The notes: a model not told the origin generated them from the sequence alone. A stretch of 56,144 bases of DNA from Flavobacteriaceae bacterium UBA5534 (GCA_002426015.1 DINS01000017.1:1-56144), one strand, 5' to 3'; shown: positions 1 to 9,791, counted from the first letter of the stretch. Program-made: numbers and translations.

Positions 1-1
1 A

Positions 2-67
2 TTAAAGACAACCAAAGAAAACCTGATCTCGCCTTTTAAAGCGAAGGAACGTCCAAAAAGATTATAA
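2..67 (+). CDS. Possible C-terminal end of a convergent gene cut by the window start
   Basis: An open plus-strand frame enters from the left edge and stops with TAA at 65-67. It gives 21 residues ending in a basic tail (..SPFKAKERPKRL). The composition looks like a real hydrophilic C-terminus, and the frame would meet the porin gene tail to tail with a 6-base overlap. It is too short to name a family or to exclude a chance open frame. If it is not a gene, positions 1-61 hold nothing else recognisable. Confidence 0.3.
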   Translation, partial: LKTTKENLISPFKAKERPKRL

Positions 68-2023
68 GAAAAAGTTCCAGACGATACCAAAGCGCACTGT
101 AAAATCTCTGTATGGGTAATTTGGAGCTGAATAATAATTGTAGCCTGTGAATGATGAATTGAAGTGTTCAGCTTTTAAAAATATTCTTGTTTGACGGATT
201 TTTGCATTGATGAAAAAGTCCAATCTTGGGAATGCGCCTAATTTGGTTTGGTTTTGGGTGTAAAACTCGGCGAGCAATGGGTCATAACCATTCATATTAT
301 ATTTTGTAAAATAGTTTAATGTGATCCCTGTTTGAAGGAACAAGGCATTTTTAAACAAATGGTCAGAAAAATATAATGTATTACGAGTTATAATTTGTGG
401 AACATTTAAAACATTGTCGCCATTGACCACATCTTGATACATTATTGTATTATCCAACGCCATTTTACCATAGAAGATTTCTTTGCTTGCTTTTAATCTT
501 AAATAGTTGATTGTACCAATATGCTGATATGGCTTTACTAAACCGTCATCATTTTTTGCGAAATATGCAAAGTTCTCAATGTTGGTATAATCGATAGTGA
601 TATTGGCTAGCTTTTTGGATTGGATACTAAACGCTAACTGCTTTGTATTAATGTTTTTGAATGCATCACTGTTATCCCAATTGTAATTTATATAATCACT
701 TTGATATAATAAATGATTATAATTTGGCATTCTGGAATTTATATTAAACTCTCCTTTGACTTTTATATCTTCATTGATTTTGTAAGCTGCTTTGCCATCA
801 AAATAGTTCCCTTCAAAATTTCCACTAATATTAATTCCAAGGTTTCCTTGCAAATCGAAATCACCTACTGTTTTTTTATATGACCCTCCCACACTTACTA
901 TACTGCCCTTAAGTCTGTTCTTGATTGTTTGGTTTTCTAAAACCACAATGGAGTTGTAACCATAGTTATAATTGGTATAATCTAAATTAAAACTGACATC
1001 GCCAATGGTTTGGTTACTATAATTAATATAGGCACTTGTTCGAAATTTTTCTAAAGTCACTTTATCATCAAGATTTGAAGCTCTGAAGGAGTCACCAAAA
1101 AAATCATTCCTGGCGGTTTGTGTAAATTGATAATACTTGTCTTCAAAAGAAACAATAGTACCTATACTTAATAGATTTTTTGACAGTGAGTCATTTTGCT
1201 GCACAATATTATATTGGTGGTCTAAAAAAAATCGTTTCCCTTCTAAAATGCTTTCAGCATTTTCAAAAATTGGGTTAAATACTGAACGGTCTGTAAACTC
1301 TGGGTTTCCGGACTCAAAATTTACTACATCTTCATTGGTTAAGCCACCGTTTTCTTGATTGAACAAATCTTGCATCACTACATGTGCCCTAGCCTGATAT
1401 CTGTTATTTTTTGTTGTATAATTAGTAGTAAATCTGAAATTCCCAGTACTTGTCAATATATGTTGGTACTTACCCAATGATCTTAAACCTTTATAGGCAA
1501 TTGACATGTTTAATTGTTTAGATGTGTTTACAGTAAAAAAGGCGTCCAAAACTTGACCTTGTTCAAAAGCTGTTTTATAAAACAATTCTGTTAATGGTGT
1601 AGGCACATGGTAGTAATTGATATCTTCACTTTCCATATAGTTGAAATGCCTAGCTCTTGCTCCAAACAGAGGCAATGTTTCTTTACTCTTGTAATCTTCA
1701 CTTAATGTATTGTACGTTTGACCAATGTTGGAAAACTGAATACGATTAAAATTATCCTCACGTAAATAGTTGAATTTATAATCCTTTTGAATGGACAAGG
1801 TTGTATCAACATACGTTGTATCCCTTAAAAATGAAATGACTTTGTACTGTTCTATTTTGGCAACCTTTTTTTGGTCATTACTATTAGTATATTGGTTGGA
1901 TTTTTTTATCGAATCTTTAGCTACAGTATTGTTGTCAGAATTAGTGTCTTTAATTGGTTTTTTTTGTGCAAAAACGAATTGAAAACTTAAAACCAGCAAT
2001 AAAAACAAAGCGTATTTCTTCAT
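62..2023 (-). CDS. Putative outer-membrane porin
   Basis: This 653-residue protein starts with a clear signal peptide (MKKYALFLLLVLSFQFVFAQ, cleavage after about residue 19). A low-complexity stretch rich in Lys, Asn, Ser and Asp follows to about residue 60. The rest has alternating polar/aromatic strands typical of an outer-membrane beta-barrel and ends in an aromatic-rich strand (GIVWNFFL). Length and pattern fit the Bacteroidota 'putative porin' family (Porin_10-like), whose substrate is generally unknown. A TAnnTTTG element on the minus strand (2042-2049) leaves a leader of only a few bases and supports the ATG at 2023. A palindromic terminator separates it from the upstream protease gene, so it is probably a single-gene unit. 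The family name is recognition by eye; the barrel and export signal are the firm part. Confidence 0.75.
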   Translation of the reverse strand: MKKYALFLLLVLSFQFVFAQKKPIKDTNSDNNTVAKDSIKKSNQYTNSNDQKKVAKIEQYKVISFLRDTTYVDTTLSIQKDYKFNYLREDNFNRIQFSNIGQTYNTLSEDYKSKETLPLFGARARHFNYMESEDINYYHVPTPLTELFYKTAFEQGQVLDAFFTVNTSKQLNMSIAYKGLRSLGKYQHILTSTGNFRFTTNYTTKNNRYQARAHVVMQDLFNQENGGLTNEDVVNFESGNPEFTDRSVFNPIFENAESILEGKRFFLDHQYNIVQQNDSLSKNLLSIGTIVSFEDKYYQFTQTARNDFFGDSFRASNLDDKVTLEKFRTSAYINYSNQTIGDVSFNLDYTNYNYGYNSIVVLENQTIKNRLKGSIVSVGGSYKKTVGDFDLQGNLGINISGNFEGNYFDGKAAYKINEDIKVKGEFNINSRMPNYNHLLYQSDYINYNWDNSDAFKNINTKQLAFSIQSKKLANITIDYTNIENFAYFAKNDDGLVKPYQHIGTINYLRLKASKEIFYGKMALDNTIMYQDVVNGDNVLNVPQIITRNTLYFSDHLFKNALFLQTGITLNYFTKYNMNGYDPLLAEFYTQNQTKLGAFPRLDFFINAKIRQTRIFLKAEHFNSSFTGYNYYSAPNYPYRDFTVRFGIVWNFFL

Positions 2024-2041
2024 AGATTATAAAATAAAGAG

Positions 2042-2049
2042 CAAATGTA
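2042..2049 (-). promoter_or_regulatory. Promoter -7 element of the porin gene
   Basis: On the minus strand this reads TACATTTG, a full match to TAnnTTTG. The nearest TTG upstream (plus-strand CAA at 2075-2077) is 25 bases away, slightly beyond the usual 17-23. It lies 18 bases before the porin ATG. Confidence 0.5.
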
Positions 2050-2103
2050 AAGTTTTAAAACGAGAAGATTAAAACAATATTATAATATAAAAGATATGAA
2101 AAA

Positions 2104-2133
2104 AAAGACCGAAAGCTTAAGCTTTCGGTCTTT
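2104..2133 (-). terminator. Intrinsic terminator after the S8 protease gene
   Basis: A perfect 30-base inverted repeat (core GAAAGCTTAAGCTTTC) is followed on the minus strand by a run of T (plus-strand A tract from about 2099). It sits 18 bases past the protease stop and insulates the downstream porin gene. Confidence 0.85.
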
Positions 2134-2151
2134 AAATGATGTGAGAAGATA

Positions 2152-4074
2152 TTATTTCTTTATGACTACTTTTTTATTAAAAACCAAACTTCCATTTTGG
2201 ATGTTTAAGAAATAAACACCTTCCGAAAATTGTAATGTGTCAATAGAATGGTTTATAATTGATTGGTTAGAATCTATACTTTGCTGATATACTTCTCTAC
2301 CATGAAGGTCATACAAACTAACTTTTGTTAAATTATCAATTGACTTAAAATTAATATTCAACAAATCTCTGACAGGATTAGGCCAAATTTTTACATTAGA
2401 TATTGAATTTTCATCAACACCAAGTGTTAAATCTGAACCTGTTAACACTAATGAGAATGGTTGATTACCATTAGTGAGTGTACCTTTATGAGATACAGTT
2501 AGTGTGTAGGTGCCAGCTGGCGGTGTAGTAATCTCAATTTTCTCTACAGTATCTACTATGTTGTCACCTTTAATTGCATTCCCTGCAATATTAATCAAGT
2601 CTAGTTTCCAAGGAAAGTAAGTGTTATTTGATTGATCAACTAAACGAATATCCAAATCATTAACGAGTGCAGGAATTGGACTATTTACAATCCCAGTTCT
2701 ATCAACGCCTGCTGGATCAGTCCAACAAATTGTAGCACTCAATTTTGATGTTCCAGAAGCTGAAAAGGTAATTGTATATGTGCTGCCATTTGCTAAATTT
2801 TGCTCTGTAATCAAAGCCTCACCTGTTGTTGCTTTTAACATTGTTTCAGCTGACACTTTAGCATCCAAAATTCCCCATCCAAAAACAGGATCTGGTCCTG
2901 GTTTAGAAAAATCATCACCTGCTGTATGGCAAACCAAAGCCTTTAAAGTGGATGCTCTCATATAAGATGAATGTAAATCATTATAATACTGTTGAAGTAG
3001 TAATAGCGTCCCAGAAGTATTTGGAGAAGCCATTGAAGTACCACTAAAAGTAGCATAAGCAGTATTAGAAGTGCCGATAGATGAAAATAAATTGGTCCCA
3101 TCTGCAGCTATGTCTGGTTTAACCCTTCCATCATCTGATGGTCCTTGACTACTACTGCTATTTGCTATTAAATTGACAAAACCGTTAGGTAAAACAAAAG
3201 GATTAGCATTAGCAACAATCAAATTATTTTTTGCGTTCTTATCAGTGGTTAATTTATCATAACCATCAGCTGTTCCACCAGAATATTCAGATGTTCCACT
3301 ATTACCAGCCGAAGCAACTTGCAAGTAATATGGAGCATTATATGCTATTATATCCCAATTTCTTGCATCTGTATTATAACAACCCATCATCCAGGTTGGT
3401 GCATTTGGATTTCCCATGTCATCTAATACAGGGACACCATAAGAATGATTTGATAATAACAATGCATTGTTTGTGATTTGAGTCACAACTTCAGTTTCAT
3501 CGTTATCCCAATTAAAAGAAATCAAATTAGCTTTTGGAGCCATTCCTTTAGCAGATGCATTAGCTCCTTTTGCAACCATTGTACCACCTACATGGGTTCC
3601 ATGATCACTAGTAGCGATGGTACCATCACCTATTATCGCTCTAGAGCCTGTATTCGTTGCATTTTGAAACTCCTGATGAGTGACCAACACTGCACCACCA
3701 TCCCAGACGCCTATGGTCATATTTTGCCCTTCGAGGTTTAAACCAAGGCCACCTCCATTATGTAAAAATTGCGTTTTAGTCGATTTTGCAGCATTAGCAT
3801 TGTCTGTTGAAACATAAAGAGGTTTACCATCTATTATATCAACAATCTGCATCACTGTACCATTAGATAAAGCTATCCTCTTTTCAATATTATGTTGAGC
3901 AATATAGGTTTCTATTCTTTCATTAGTAATTTCATCACTAATTATGAATGATTCTTTAAGCTCGTTTAATTTACTAACATCATATTGACTTGTGATTTTC
4001 TTCTTTTCCTCTGGTGTTTGAGCAAAGGTTAATGAAGTTATCATAACGATTGCCAAATAAGTATAAATTTTCAT
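2152..4074 (-). CDS. T9SS-secreted subtilisin-like serine protease (S8 family)
   Basis: The 640-residue protein has a signal peptide (MKIYTYLAIVMITSLTFAQ) and a pro-region to about residue 110. The S8 catalytic domain carries Asp125 (GVWDGG), His158 (DHGTHVGG), oxyanion Asn258 (SAGNSG) and Ser347 (SGTSMASP). A beta-sandwich domain follows, then a type A T9SS sorting domain (KIWPNP, GVYFLNIQNG, KKVVIKK). It should pass the inner membrane by Sec and the outer membrane by T9SS, and act on extracellular protein. An in-frame ATG at 4095 would add seven residues, but it falls inside the -7 element at 4093-4100 and spoils the signal peptide, so 4074 is chosen. Its neighbour is a SusCD operon, which suggests a role in peptide supply (inference). 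Confidence 0.9.
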   Translation of the reverse strand: MKIYTYLAIVMITSLTFAQTPEEKKKITSQYDVSKLNELKESFIISDEITNERIETYIAQHNIEKRIALSNGTVMQIVDIIDGKPLYVSTDNANAAKSTKTQFLHNGGGLGLNLEGQNMTIGVWDGGAVLVTHQEFQNATNTGSRAIIGDGTIATSDHGTHVGGTMVAKGANASAKGMAPKANLISFNWDNDETEVVTQITNNALLLSNHSYGVPVLDDMGNPNAPTWMMGCYNTDARNWDIIAYNAPYYLQVASAGNSGTSEYSGGTADGYDKLTTDKNAKNNLIVANANPFVLPNGFVNLIANSSSSQGPSDDGRVKPDIAADGTNLFSSIGTSNTAYATFSGTSMASPNTSGTLLLLQQYYNDLHSSYMRASTLKALVCHTAGDDFSKPGPDPVFGWGILDAKVSAETMLKATTGEALITEQNLANGSTYTITFSASGTSKLSATICWTDPAGVDRTGIVNSPIPALVNDLDIRLVDQSNNTYFPWKLDLINIAGNAIKGDNIVDTVEKIEITTPPAGTYTLTVSHKGTLTNGNQPFSLVLTGSDLTLGVDENSISNVKIWPNPVRDLLNINFKSIDNLTKVSLYDLHGREVYQQSIDSNQSIINHSIDTLQFSEGVYFLNIQNGSLVFNKKVVIKK

Positions 4075-4092
4075 GTGTAAATAATTAAGTTG

Positions 4093-4100
4093 CAAATATA
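4093..4100 (-). promoter_or_regulatory. Promoter -7 element of the S8 protease gene
   Basis: The minus strand reads TATATTTG, matching TAnnTTTG, 18 bases ahead of the ATG at 4074. No TTG lies at the usual distance, so the upstream box is weak. Its position argues against translation from 4095. Confidence 0.5.
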
Positions 4101-4154
4101 TGCAATTGATATTAAATTTTAGAAATAATCTAAATTACAAACCAAATCATATAT

Positions 4155-4186
4155 AAAAAGTCACCAATAATTATTGGTGACTTTTT
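4155..4186 (-). terminator. Intrinsic terminator of the SusCD operon
   Basis: A perfect 32-base palindrome (core CACCAATAATTATTGGTG) is flanked by A and T tracts on both sides. It lies 27 bases beyond the stop of the last operon gene and before the protease promoter, so the protease is a separate transcription unit. Confidence 0.85.
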
Positions 4187-4213
4187 TATAAAGATTTAAT
4201 TAAAAAAATCTAA

Positions 4214-4960
4214 TTAAAGCGTAAAGTTATGTGAAACTTGGTAACCAATTGATCCTGGTAGGTTAAAAAGAACAGTACCATTTACAGTTAAACTGTACGA
4301 ACCATTACCGTATGCACAACAGAAACCATCACCATAACTATCATAAATGATTAATGTGTAATTTCCATCAGCCAAACACATTTCTTTATTTACTGTAGCA
4401 TTGGCAGTAGCATAAGGCCCACCAGAAGCAACCACAGCTGAACTAGCATCTAAAACTTCCCAGTCTGTCTCACCAGGGTATTGGTCAAGTTTTAATGTTA
4501 ATTTTACTTGGTTCAATTCACATAAAGGAGTATATGTAATTGTTGTTTTTGGTCTTGTATTGATTGAATAATCATCACCAGGTACTTCCAAGTCGAAAAC
4601 AACTTTTCTTTCTACACCTAATGCCAGGTTGTTAAAGTTAAATGTAATCGTACCATGTCCAACATAAGATCCAGCAGGGATTACTACTGTGTTATTAAAT
4701 GTATAATCACCTGGTAAATTAGTTGACCCTGTAGCATTATAAGTAACATTAACAGTTCTATCAACAGTTGAAGTTCTAGTAGATTGTACTTCCAATAAAT
4801 AAACTGGGTTAGTCTCTTCTACAAATACCTTATCAGTAGTTTTACTAAAAGCAACTGCTAATGGTAACTCTGAACTATTCTCTGATCCTGCATCAAATTC
4901 CTCACAATTTGTTAAAATTAGTGATAAGAATAGGATGGTTAAAAATTTATATGTCTTCAT
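4214..4960 (-). CDS. Surface lipoprotein with C-terminal YGDGxCC domain, third gene of SusCD operon
   Basis: The 248-residue product begins with a lipoprotein signal peptide (lipobox LILTNC, Cys19) followed by acidic residues EEFD, which resemble the Bacteroidota surface-lipoprotein export signal. Residues about 30-145 form a beta-rich region reminiscent of Calx-beta or DUF4843-like domains (GDYTF, VVIPAGS). The last 100 residues carry IIYDSYGDGFCCAYGNG, a motif seen in small extracellular beta-domains with paired cysteines. It lies 12 bases after susD and has no promoter of its own visible, so it should be co-transcribed. Third-gene lipoproteins in such loci often act as accessory surface binding proteins; that role is inferred. 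No exact family name is claimed. Confidence 0.65.
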   Translation of the reverse strand: MKTYKFLTILFLSLILTNCEEFDAGSENSSELPLAVAFSKTTDKVFVEETNPVYLLEVQSTRTSTVDRTVNVTYNATGSTNLPGDYTFNNTVVIPAGSYVGHGTITFNFNNLALGVERKVVFDLEVPGDDYSINTRPKTTITYTPLCELNQVKLTLKLDQYPGETDWEVLDASSAVVASGGPYATANATVNKEMCLADGNYTLIIYDSYGDGFCCAYGNGSYSLTVNGTVLFNLPGSIGYQVSHNFTL

Positions 4961-4972
4961 ATCTATTATAAT

Positions 4973-6430
4973 TTAAAATGGATTTTGTTCGCCTAATGCA
5001 GGATTAGCATTAATTTCACCTAAAGGAATTTGGAAATTAAACTTTTGAGACCCAGCTGGGTAATCAAAGTATCCAAAAGACGCATGGTTACTACCTGTAT
5101 AAGTTCTGTCAAGTGCTTTGTTCAAACGCTTCATATCAAAAAACGCAAATCCTTCACCCCATAACTCTAATTTTCTATGGAAACGTATTTCATCCAATAA
5201 TGCAGTACCAGAATTAGTCGATAATGTGTAACTAGGGTTTCTAGTTGAAACTAAATTAAACAGTGCTTGTCTTGCACCCACTTCATCATTAGATAAAGCT
5301 TTAGCTTCTGCTTCAATCAAATACATTTCAGCAGCTCTCATAAACACATAATCTCCTTCAAAATCGGTATCATCAATAAACTTAACGTTTGCATATTGAG
5401 GCAATCCGAAAGGATTAGAAGCAGCAGCAAACCATTGCTTACGTGCATCTGTTGCAGCTATATTGTCATATATTCTTCTATCAACCGCTTTGTAAGCTCC
5501 TAATAAACCAGCATATCCAGGGTTTAGGTTACCTATGTGTGAAAAGAATGATGCATAATAAGTAGAAGTTACTGTATTAAGATCTGCACCCCACATCCAT
5601 TCTGGATTTGAGATTTTGTTAAATCCATCCATAAGTTGACTTGAACTCATAGGAGCATAGCCACTTCTAGCTTCAGCAGCATAGGTAGCAGCCAAATTGT
5701 AAGGTCCGTACTCTAAATAGTATCTAGCTAAAAAACCAGCAACCACATTTTTGTTGATAGAAACTTTATCAGGGCGACTGTAACCAGTTAGTGCAGTATG
5801 TGCTGCAGTAAGGTCAGCTAAAATCTGTGCCTTTACTGTTTCTTTAGGAACTCTAGATTGATCAATATCAGAAGATTCTAATCCAGTATATAAAGGAATA
5901 CCCACTTCACCATTAGCATAGATTCTAATCAAGTGAAAATAAGCAAACCCACGCATGGCCAATAAACGACCTCTCATATATTTAAGTTCTGGATCTGTAG
6001 TAGCTTCAGGAATCAAAACCAACGTTTGGTTCATGTTATTGATAATTTTGTAATAGAATTTCCAAACCATGTCGGTTCTAATAGAAGTTTCTACACGACC
6101 CGTATAATTGTAATAAGAAACGAACCAGTGTGATAAGGTTTGAACCATATCATTACTCATTAAATCTGTTCCTAAATTAACAGCCATGTGACCAAAATCA
6201 TCATGAATATTTCCGTTACCAGCAGTATTAAAGTCATTTAAAAAGAAATTATTACCTCCTTCTAAACCACCAGCAAGAAGCAATGCTGCTTCAGGAGATG
6301 AGCTCGCAAGGTCTTCCAACTGTTGGTTGGAAACATTATTTCTCATGTCTTTGTCCAGATAATCTTCTGAACATGACGATAGTACTAATAAACATACCAT
6401 CATCGTACAATAAATATTAAACTTTTTCAT
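4973..6430 (-). CDS. SusD/RagB family nutrient-binding surface lipoprotein
   Basis: The 485-residue protein has a lipoprotein signal (VLSSC, Cys20, then SEDYLDKD). It shows SusD-family marks: an N-terminal YLDKD motif, a helical TPR-like core with repeated Leu/Ala helices (RGRLLAMRGFAYFHLIRIYA), and the C-terminal RAAEMYLIEAEA and FHRKLELWGEGFAFFDMKRL segments. SusD proteins sit as lids over the SusC transporter and capture the ligand. It starts 20 bases after the susC stop, the classical arrangement. The ligand cannot be read from the sequence; the neighbouring secreted protease favours peptides over glycans, and no glycoside hydrolase is present in the window. Confidence 0.93.
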   Translation of the reverse strand: MKKFNIYCTMMVCLLVLSSCSEDYLDKDMRNNVSNQQLEDLASSSPEAALLLAGGLEGGNNFFLNDFNTAGNGNIHDDFGHMAVNLGTDLMSNDMVQTLSHWFVSYYNYTGRVETSIRTDMVWKFYYKIINNMNQTLVLIPEATTDPELKYMRGRLLAMRGFAYFHLIRIYANGEVGIPLYTGLESSDIDQSRVPKETVKAQILADLTAAHTALTGYSRPDKVSINKNVVAGFLARYYLEYGPYNLAATYAAEARSGYAPMSSSQLMDGFNKISNPEWMWGADLNTVTSTYYASFFSHIGNLNPGYAGLLGAYKAVDRRIYDNIAATDARKQWFAAASNPFGLPQYANVKFIDDTDFEGDYVFMRAAEMYLIEAEAKALSNDEVGARQALFNLVSTRNPSYTLSTNSGTALLDEIRFHRKLELWGEGFAFFDMKRLNKALDRTYTGSNHASFGYFDYPAGSQKFNFQIPLGEINANPALGEQNPF

Positions 6431-6450
6431 ATTATATAGTATTTAATTTT

Positions 6451-9400
6451 TTAAAATTGAATATTAAATCCAAAAGACATAGTTCTTAAAATTGAATATT
6501 TATTGTCTGTACCACCAGTTACACCACCTAAACGAGGGTCGAAACCTTGTCTTTTAGACCATAAATGAACATTATCAACCAATCCGTAAAAACGTAATGA
6601 TTTAATACCTATGCTTTCAGAAAAATCTGAACTAAAATTATACCCAAGTGAAATATTTTGCAAACTCAAGAAATCAGATTTAATTAAACCTAAAGTTGAA
6701 GTAGCATAAAAATTATTTGGGTCATCCACATCAGCTCTTGGCAATGAAGCCGTTGTATTATCTGATGTCCAAGTGTTTGCAAAGTCTCTGTGGATAGCTT
6801 CACCTGGTGCTACGGCAAATTTGCCCATATAAACACCATCATAAGCATAACCACCAAACTGATAAGCAAACTCAACACCTAAATCAAATCCTTTGTAATT
6901 AAGTCCAAAACCAAAACCTCCATAAACATCTGGAATTGCAGTTTTGTCTGATACGTATAATTTAGATTGAGTATAGTTTTCAGTAACGATACGCTCACCT
7001 GGATTGTTTGGATCGTCCAAATACCATAGAGCAGCACCATTTACTGGGTTAACACCTGCAAACTCTCTTAAATAATAATCAAAAACACCGCCACCTTCTT
7101 GTCTAATGTAGATACCATTGATGATTCTGTTATTCTCATTTCCATTGAATGGTAATTTGGTGATTTCGTTTTTGTAATGTGTTGCATTACCGTGTACAGA
7201 AAATGTTAAGTTTTCATTTCTTATCACATCTGCACTAATAGTAAGCTCAACTCCTGTATTCTGCATGTTTCCTACGTTTTCAGGAATAGTAGAGAATCCT
7301 GATGACGGTGGCAATGGTCTTTGGAAAAGCATGTCTGTAATTTTTCTTTCGAAATATTCAGCCTCGATATTTAATCTATTATCGAACATACTCAAATCAA
7401 AACCAACGTTCATGTTAGCAGTAGTCTCCCAAGTGATTTCTTTATTACCTAAAGCAACAAAGTTGAAAGATAGTGGGTCAGCAGCATTAGTTGTTGTAAC
7501 AACTGAATAAGAGTTTAAGTATGGTAATTCAATTCCTAAATTATCATTTCCTTGCTCACCATAACTTCCTTTGAATTTAAGCTCGTTTAACCATTTCGCA
7601 TTCTTTAAGAATCCTTCTTTAGATATTCTCCAAGCAGCACCTAAACCATAAAAAGTACCCCATCTGTTGTCTGGGTGGAATCTAGATGAACCGTCTCTTC
7701 TTATACTTGCATTAAGATAGTATTTGTTATCAAAATCGTAAGTCAATCTACTAAAGAAACCTTCTAGAGCATATGTAGAACCATATCCATTTGCTGATTG
7801 TATAACAGCAGCTTGGTTTACATACGGACTATCTGGCAGCAACAATTTAGAACGACCAGCCGAAACTCCGTCTGTACGTCTGTCTAAAGTTTCATGTCCT
7901 AATAATAAATCAAAACTGTGACTTCCAAATCTGTTATTGTAGTTAAACAATTGTTGTTGTGTGAATGCCATTGTTCTGTTATTCGTATATGAAACACGAC
8001 CTCCAGCATTAACAGCATCTCCATATAAAGGTGTATCTAAACTAGTTGTATGATCACTAAACAAGTCTCCAGATGCAGTATAAGTAAACTTTAATCCTTC
8101 AAATATCTTAAGTTCAGCAAAACCACTTGCAAACAAGTTATCAGTTCTATACTGTTTTACATCGTTGATTGCAGTCGCATAAGGATGTTGTAAAGCTCCA
8201 AATGGTCTAACTGGTGATCCACCAACGCCAGTACCATCATCGAATAGTTGTTGTCCGTTTGGACCATAAACTGGTTGCCCAGTAGCGTCATATAAATATA
8301 CTGGATAAATTGGAGCTACATTACGTGTCCAAAAGAAAGGGCTACTATAAGTATTACCTCCAGTATAACCATCAAGATAGTCTTGTAAGTTATGTGTATA
8401 ACTAATATTACCTCCAACTTTTAATGCCTCAATGACTTGAGAGTCCATTTTAAGTCTAGATGTAATTTTTTCTAAACCTGAATTAACCACATAACCCTCA
8501 TTCTTTTCATAACCTACAGAAAAGAAATGTGATGTAGTCTCAGATCCACCCGCAATACTTAAATACGTTTGAGCAAAAAACCCATCTCCAAAAAGGAAAT
8601 CGCTATAATCTTCATCATAAAGAAGAGAAGCGTTAGGGTTTAATCTACCTGTAGTTGGATCAACCAACTGGTTACTTGGAACGTTGTAAGCATTATATGC
8701 CAAACCTTGACTCCCTGTAATAAGATTTTGAGCAGCAAGATTTGCAGCATCTGTATCACTTAAGCCTAAAGGCCCGTAAGTGTATCCATTCTTTAAAGAC
8801 TGGAAATAAGCTTCATAATACTCTTGTTGCCCATCCATTAAATCATACTCTTTTACAGCACGAGTAGCAAAACCAGCTTTCGTGTCTATAGTAATTGTTG
8901 ATTTTTGCTTTTTACCTTTTTTAGTAGTAATGATAATAACTCCATTCGCACCTCTATTTCCATAAAGTGCAGCAGAAGCCGCATCTTTCAAGAAAGTCAT
9001 AGACTCAACGTCTTGAGAGTTAATTGAAGCAATATCTCCACTAAATGCAACACCATCAACAACATATAAAGGAGCAGCAGATGCATTAATAGATCCAATA
9101 CCTCTAAAACGAATAATTGGAGCATCACCTGGCAAACCATTGTTATTGAAGACTTGCACACCTGCAACTTTACCAACTAAACCTTGGGTAACGTTACCTG
9201 TTGTGATTTTAGCAACTTCTTCAGATTTTACTTCTCCGACAGAACCTGTTAAAGCTTCTTTCTTTTGAGTACCATAAGCTACTACTACAACTTCGTCTAG
9301 TGCAGCAGCATCTTCAGCCATTGCTACATCAATTTTATTACTGGCACCAACTTTCATTTCTGCAGTTTTTAATCCTACAAATGAAAATACCAAAGTTTCA

Positions 9401-9606
9401 CCAACGCTAGCTTTGATAGAATAATTTCCATCAAAATCAGTTTGCGCACCTCTAGTAGTACCTTTGACAATTACATTCACACCAGGCAATGGCAAACCAT
9501 CAGCCGCTGCAGTAACTGTACCTGAAACAGATTTCTCTTGTGCAAAAGAAATTTGCATTACAAACGCCATAAAAAGCGTCATTAACCATGTTAACTTTAA
9601 TTTCAT
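6451..9606 (-). CDS. SusC/RagA family TonB-linked outer-membrane transporter
   Basis: The 1051-residue protein has a signal peptide (to about residue 22), then a CarboxypepD-regulatory-like beta-sandwich (about 25-105; SVSGTVTAA, GVNVIVKGT, DFDGNYSI). The plug domain follows (about 110-230; VVVVAYGTQKKEALTGSV, PLYVVDGVAF, FLKDAASAALYGNRGANGVI). The remainder is a 22-strand-type barrel ending in Phe (MSFGFNIQF). It imports the ligand using TonB energy. It is first in a three-gene operon with susD and a lipoprotein gene. A consensus promoter lies about 95 bases upstream, and no sigma/anti-sigma pair is adjacent, so induction control is not visible here. Confidence 0.95.
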   Translation of the reverse strand: MKLKLTWLMTLFMAFVMQISFAQEKSVSGTVTAAADGLPLPGVNVIVKGTTRGAQTDFDGNYSIKASVGETLVFSFVGLKTAEMKVGASNKIDVAMAEDAAALDEVVVVAYGTQKKEALTGSVGEVKSEEVAKITTGNVTQGLVGKVAGVQVFNNNGLPGDAPIIRFRGIGSINASAAPLYVVDGVAFSGDIASINSQDVESMTFLKDAASAALYGNRGANGVIIITTKKGKKQKSTITIDTKAGFATRAVKEYDLMDGQQEYYEAYFQSLKNGYTYGPLGLSDTDAANLAAQNLITGSQGLAYNAYNVPSNQLVDPTTGRLNPNASLLYDEDYSDFLFGDGFFAQTYLSIAGGSETTSHFFSVGYEKNEGYVVNSGLEKITSRLKMDSQVIEALKVGGNISYTHNLQDYLDGYTGGNTYSSPFFWTRNVAPIYPVYLYDATGQPVYGPNGQQLFDDGTGVGGSPVRPFGALQHPYATAINDVKQYRTDNLFASGFAELKIFEGLKFTYTASGDLFSDHTTSLDTPLYGDAVNAGGRVSYTNNRTMAFTQQQLFNYNNRFGSHSFDLLLGHETLDRRTDGVSAGRSKLLLPDSPYVNQAAVIQSANGYGSTYALEGFFSRLTYDFDNKYYLNASIRRDGSSRFHPDNRWGTFYGLGAAWRISKEGFLKNAKWLNELKFKGSYGEQGNDNLGIELPYLNSYSVVTTTNAADPLSFNFVALGNKEITWETTANMNVGFDLSMFDNRLNIEAEYFERKITDMLFQRPLPPSSGFSTIPENVGNMQNTGVELTISADVIRNENLTFSVHGNATHYKNEITKLPFNGNENNRIINGIYIRQEGGGVFDYYLREFAGVNPVNGAALWYLDDPNNPGERIVTENYTQSKLYVSDKTAIPDVYGGFGFGLNYKGFDLGVEFAYQFGGYAYDGVYMGKFAVAPGEAIHRDFANTWTSDNTTASLPRADVDDPNNFYATSTLGLIKSDFLSLQNISLGYNFSSDFSESIGIKSLRFYGLVDNVHLWSKRQGFDPRLGGVTGGTDNKYSILRTMSFGFNIQF

Positions 9607-9700
9607 AAAACAATTATTTGAGTTAGTCTAGCGCAAACATCTTAATAATATATTAAATAAACAAGTATTTAAGCTAAAAAAATGTTAAGACTATTTTGAC

Positions 9701-9731
9701 CAAACGTATAATATTTCTCGGTGTTCACCAA
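9701..9731 (-). promoter_or_regulatory. Consensus promoter of the susC-susD operon
   Basis: On the minus strand TTG (9731-9729) is followed after 20 bases by TACGTTTG (9708-9701), a full TTG-N17-23-TAnnTTTG match. The predicted start leaves a leader of about 85-90 bases before the susC ATG. That is longer than the other leaders in this window and leaves room for post-transcriptional control. Confidence 0.65.
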
Positions 9732-9783
9732 TGTTATAACATATATTAGATGTAAATTGTATCAATAGGTTGCGTTAAAATTT

Positions 9784-9791
9784 TAACTTTG
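9784..9791 (+). promoter_or_regulatory. Promoter -7 element of rnhB
   Basis: TAACTTTG matches TAnnTTTG. A TTG at 9757-9759 lies 24 bases upstream, one beyond the usual range. The element is 16 bases before the TTG start codon. The divergent susC promoter lies about 50 bases away in the same intergenic region. Confidence 0.5.
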
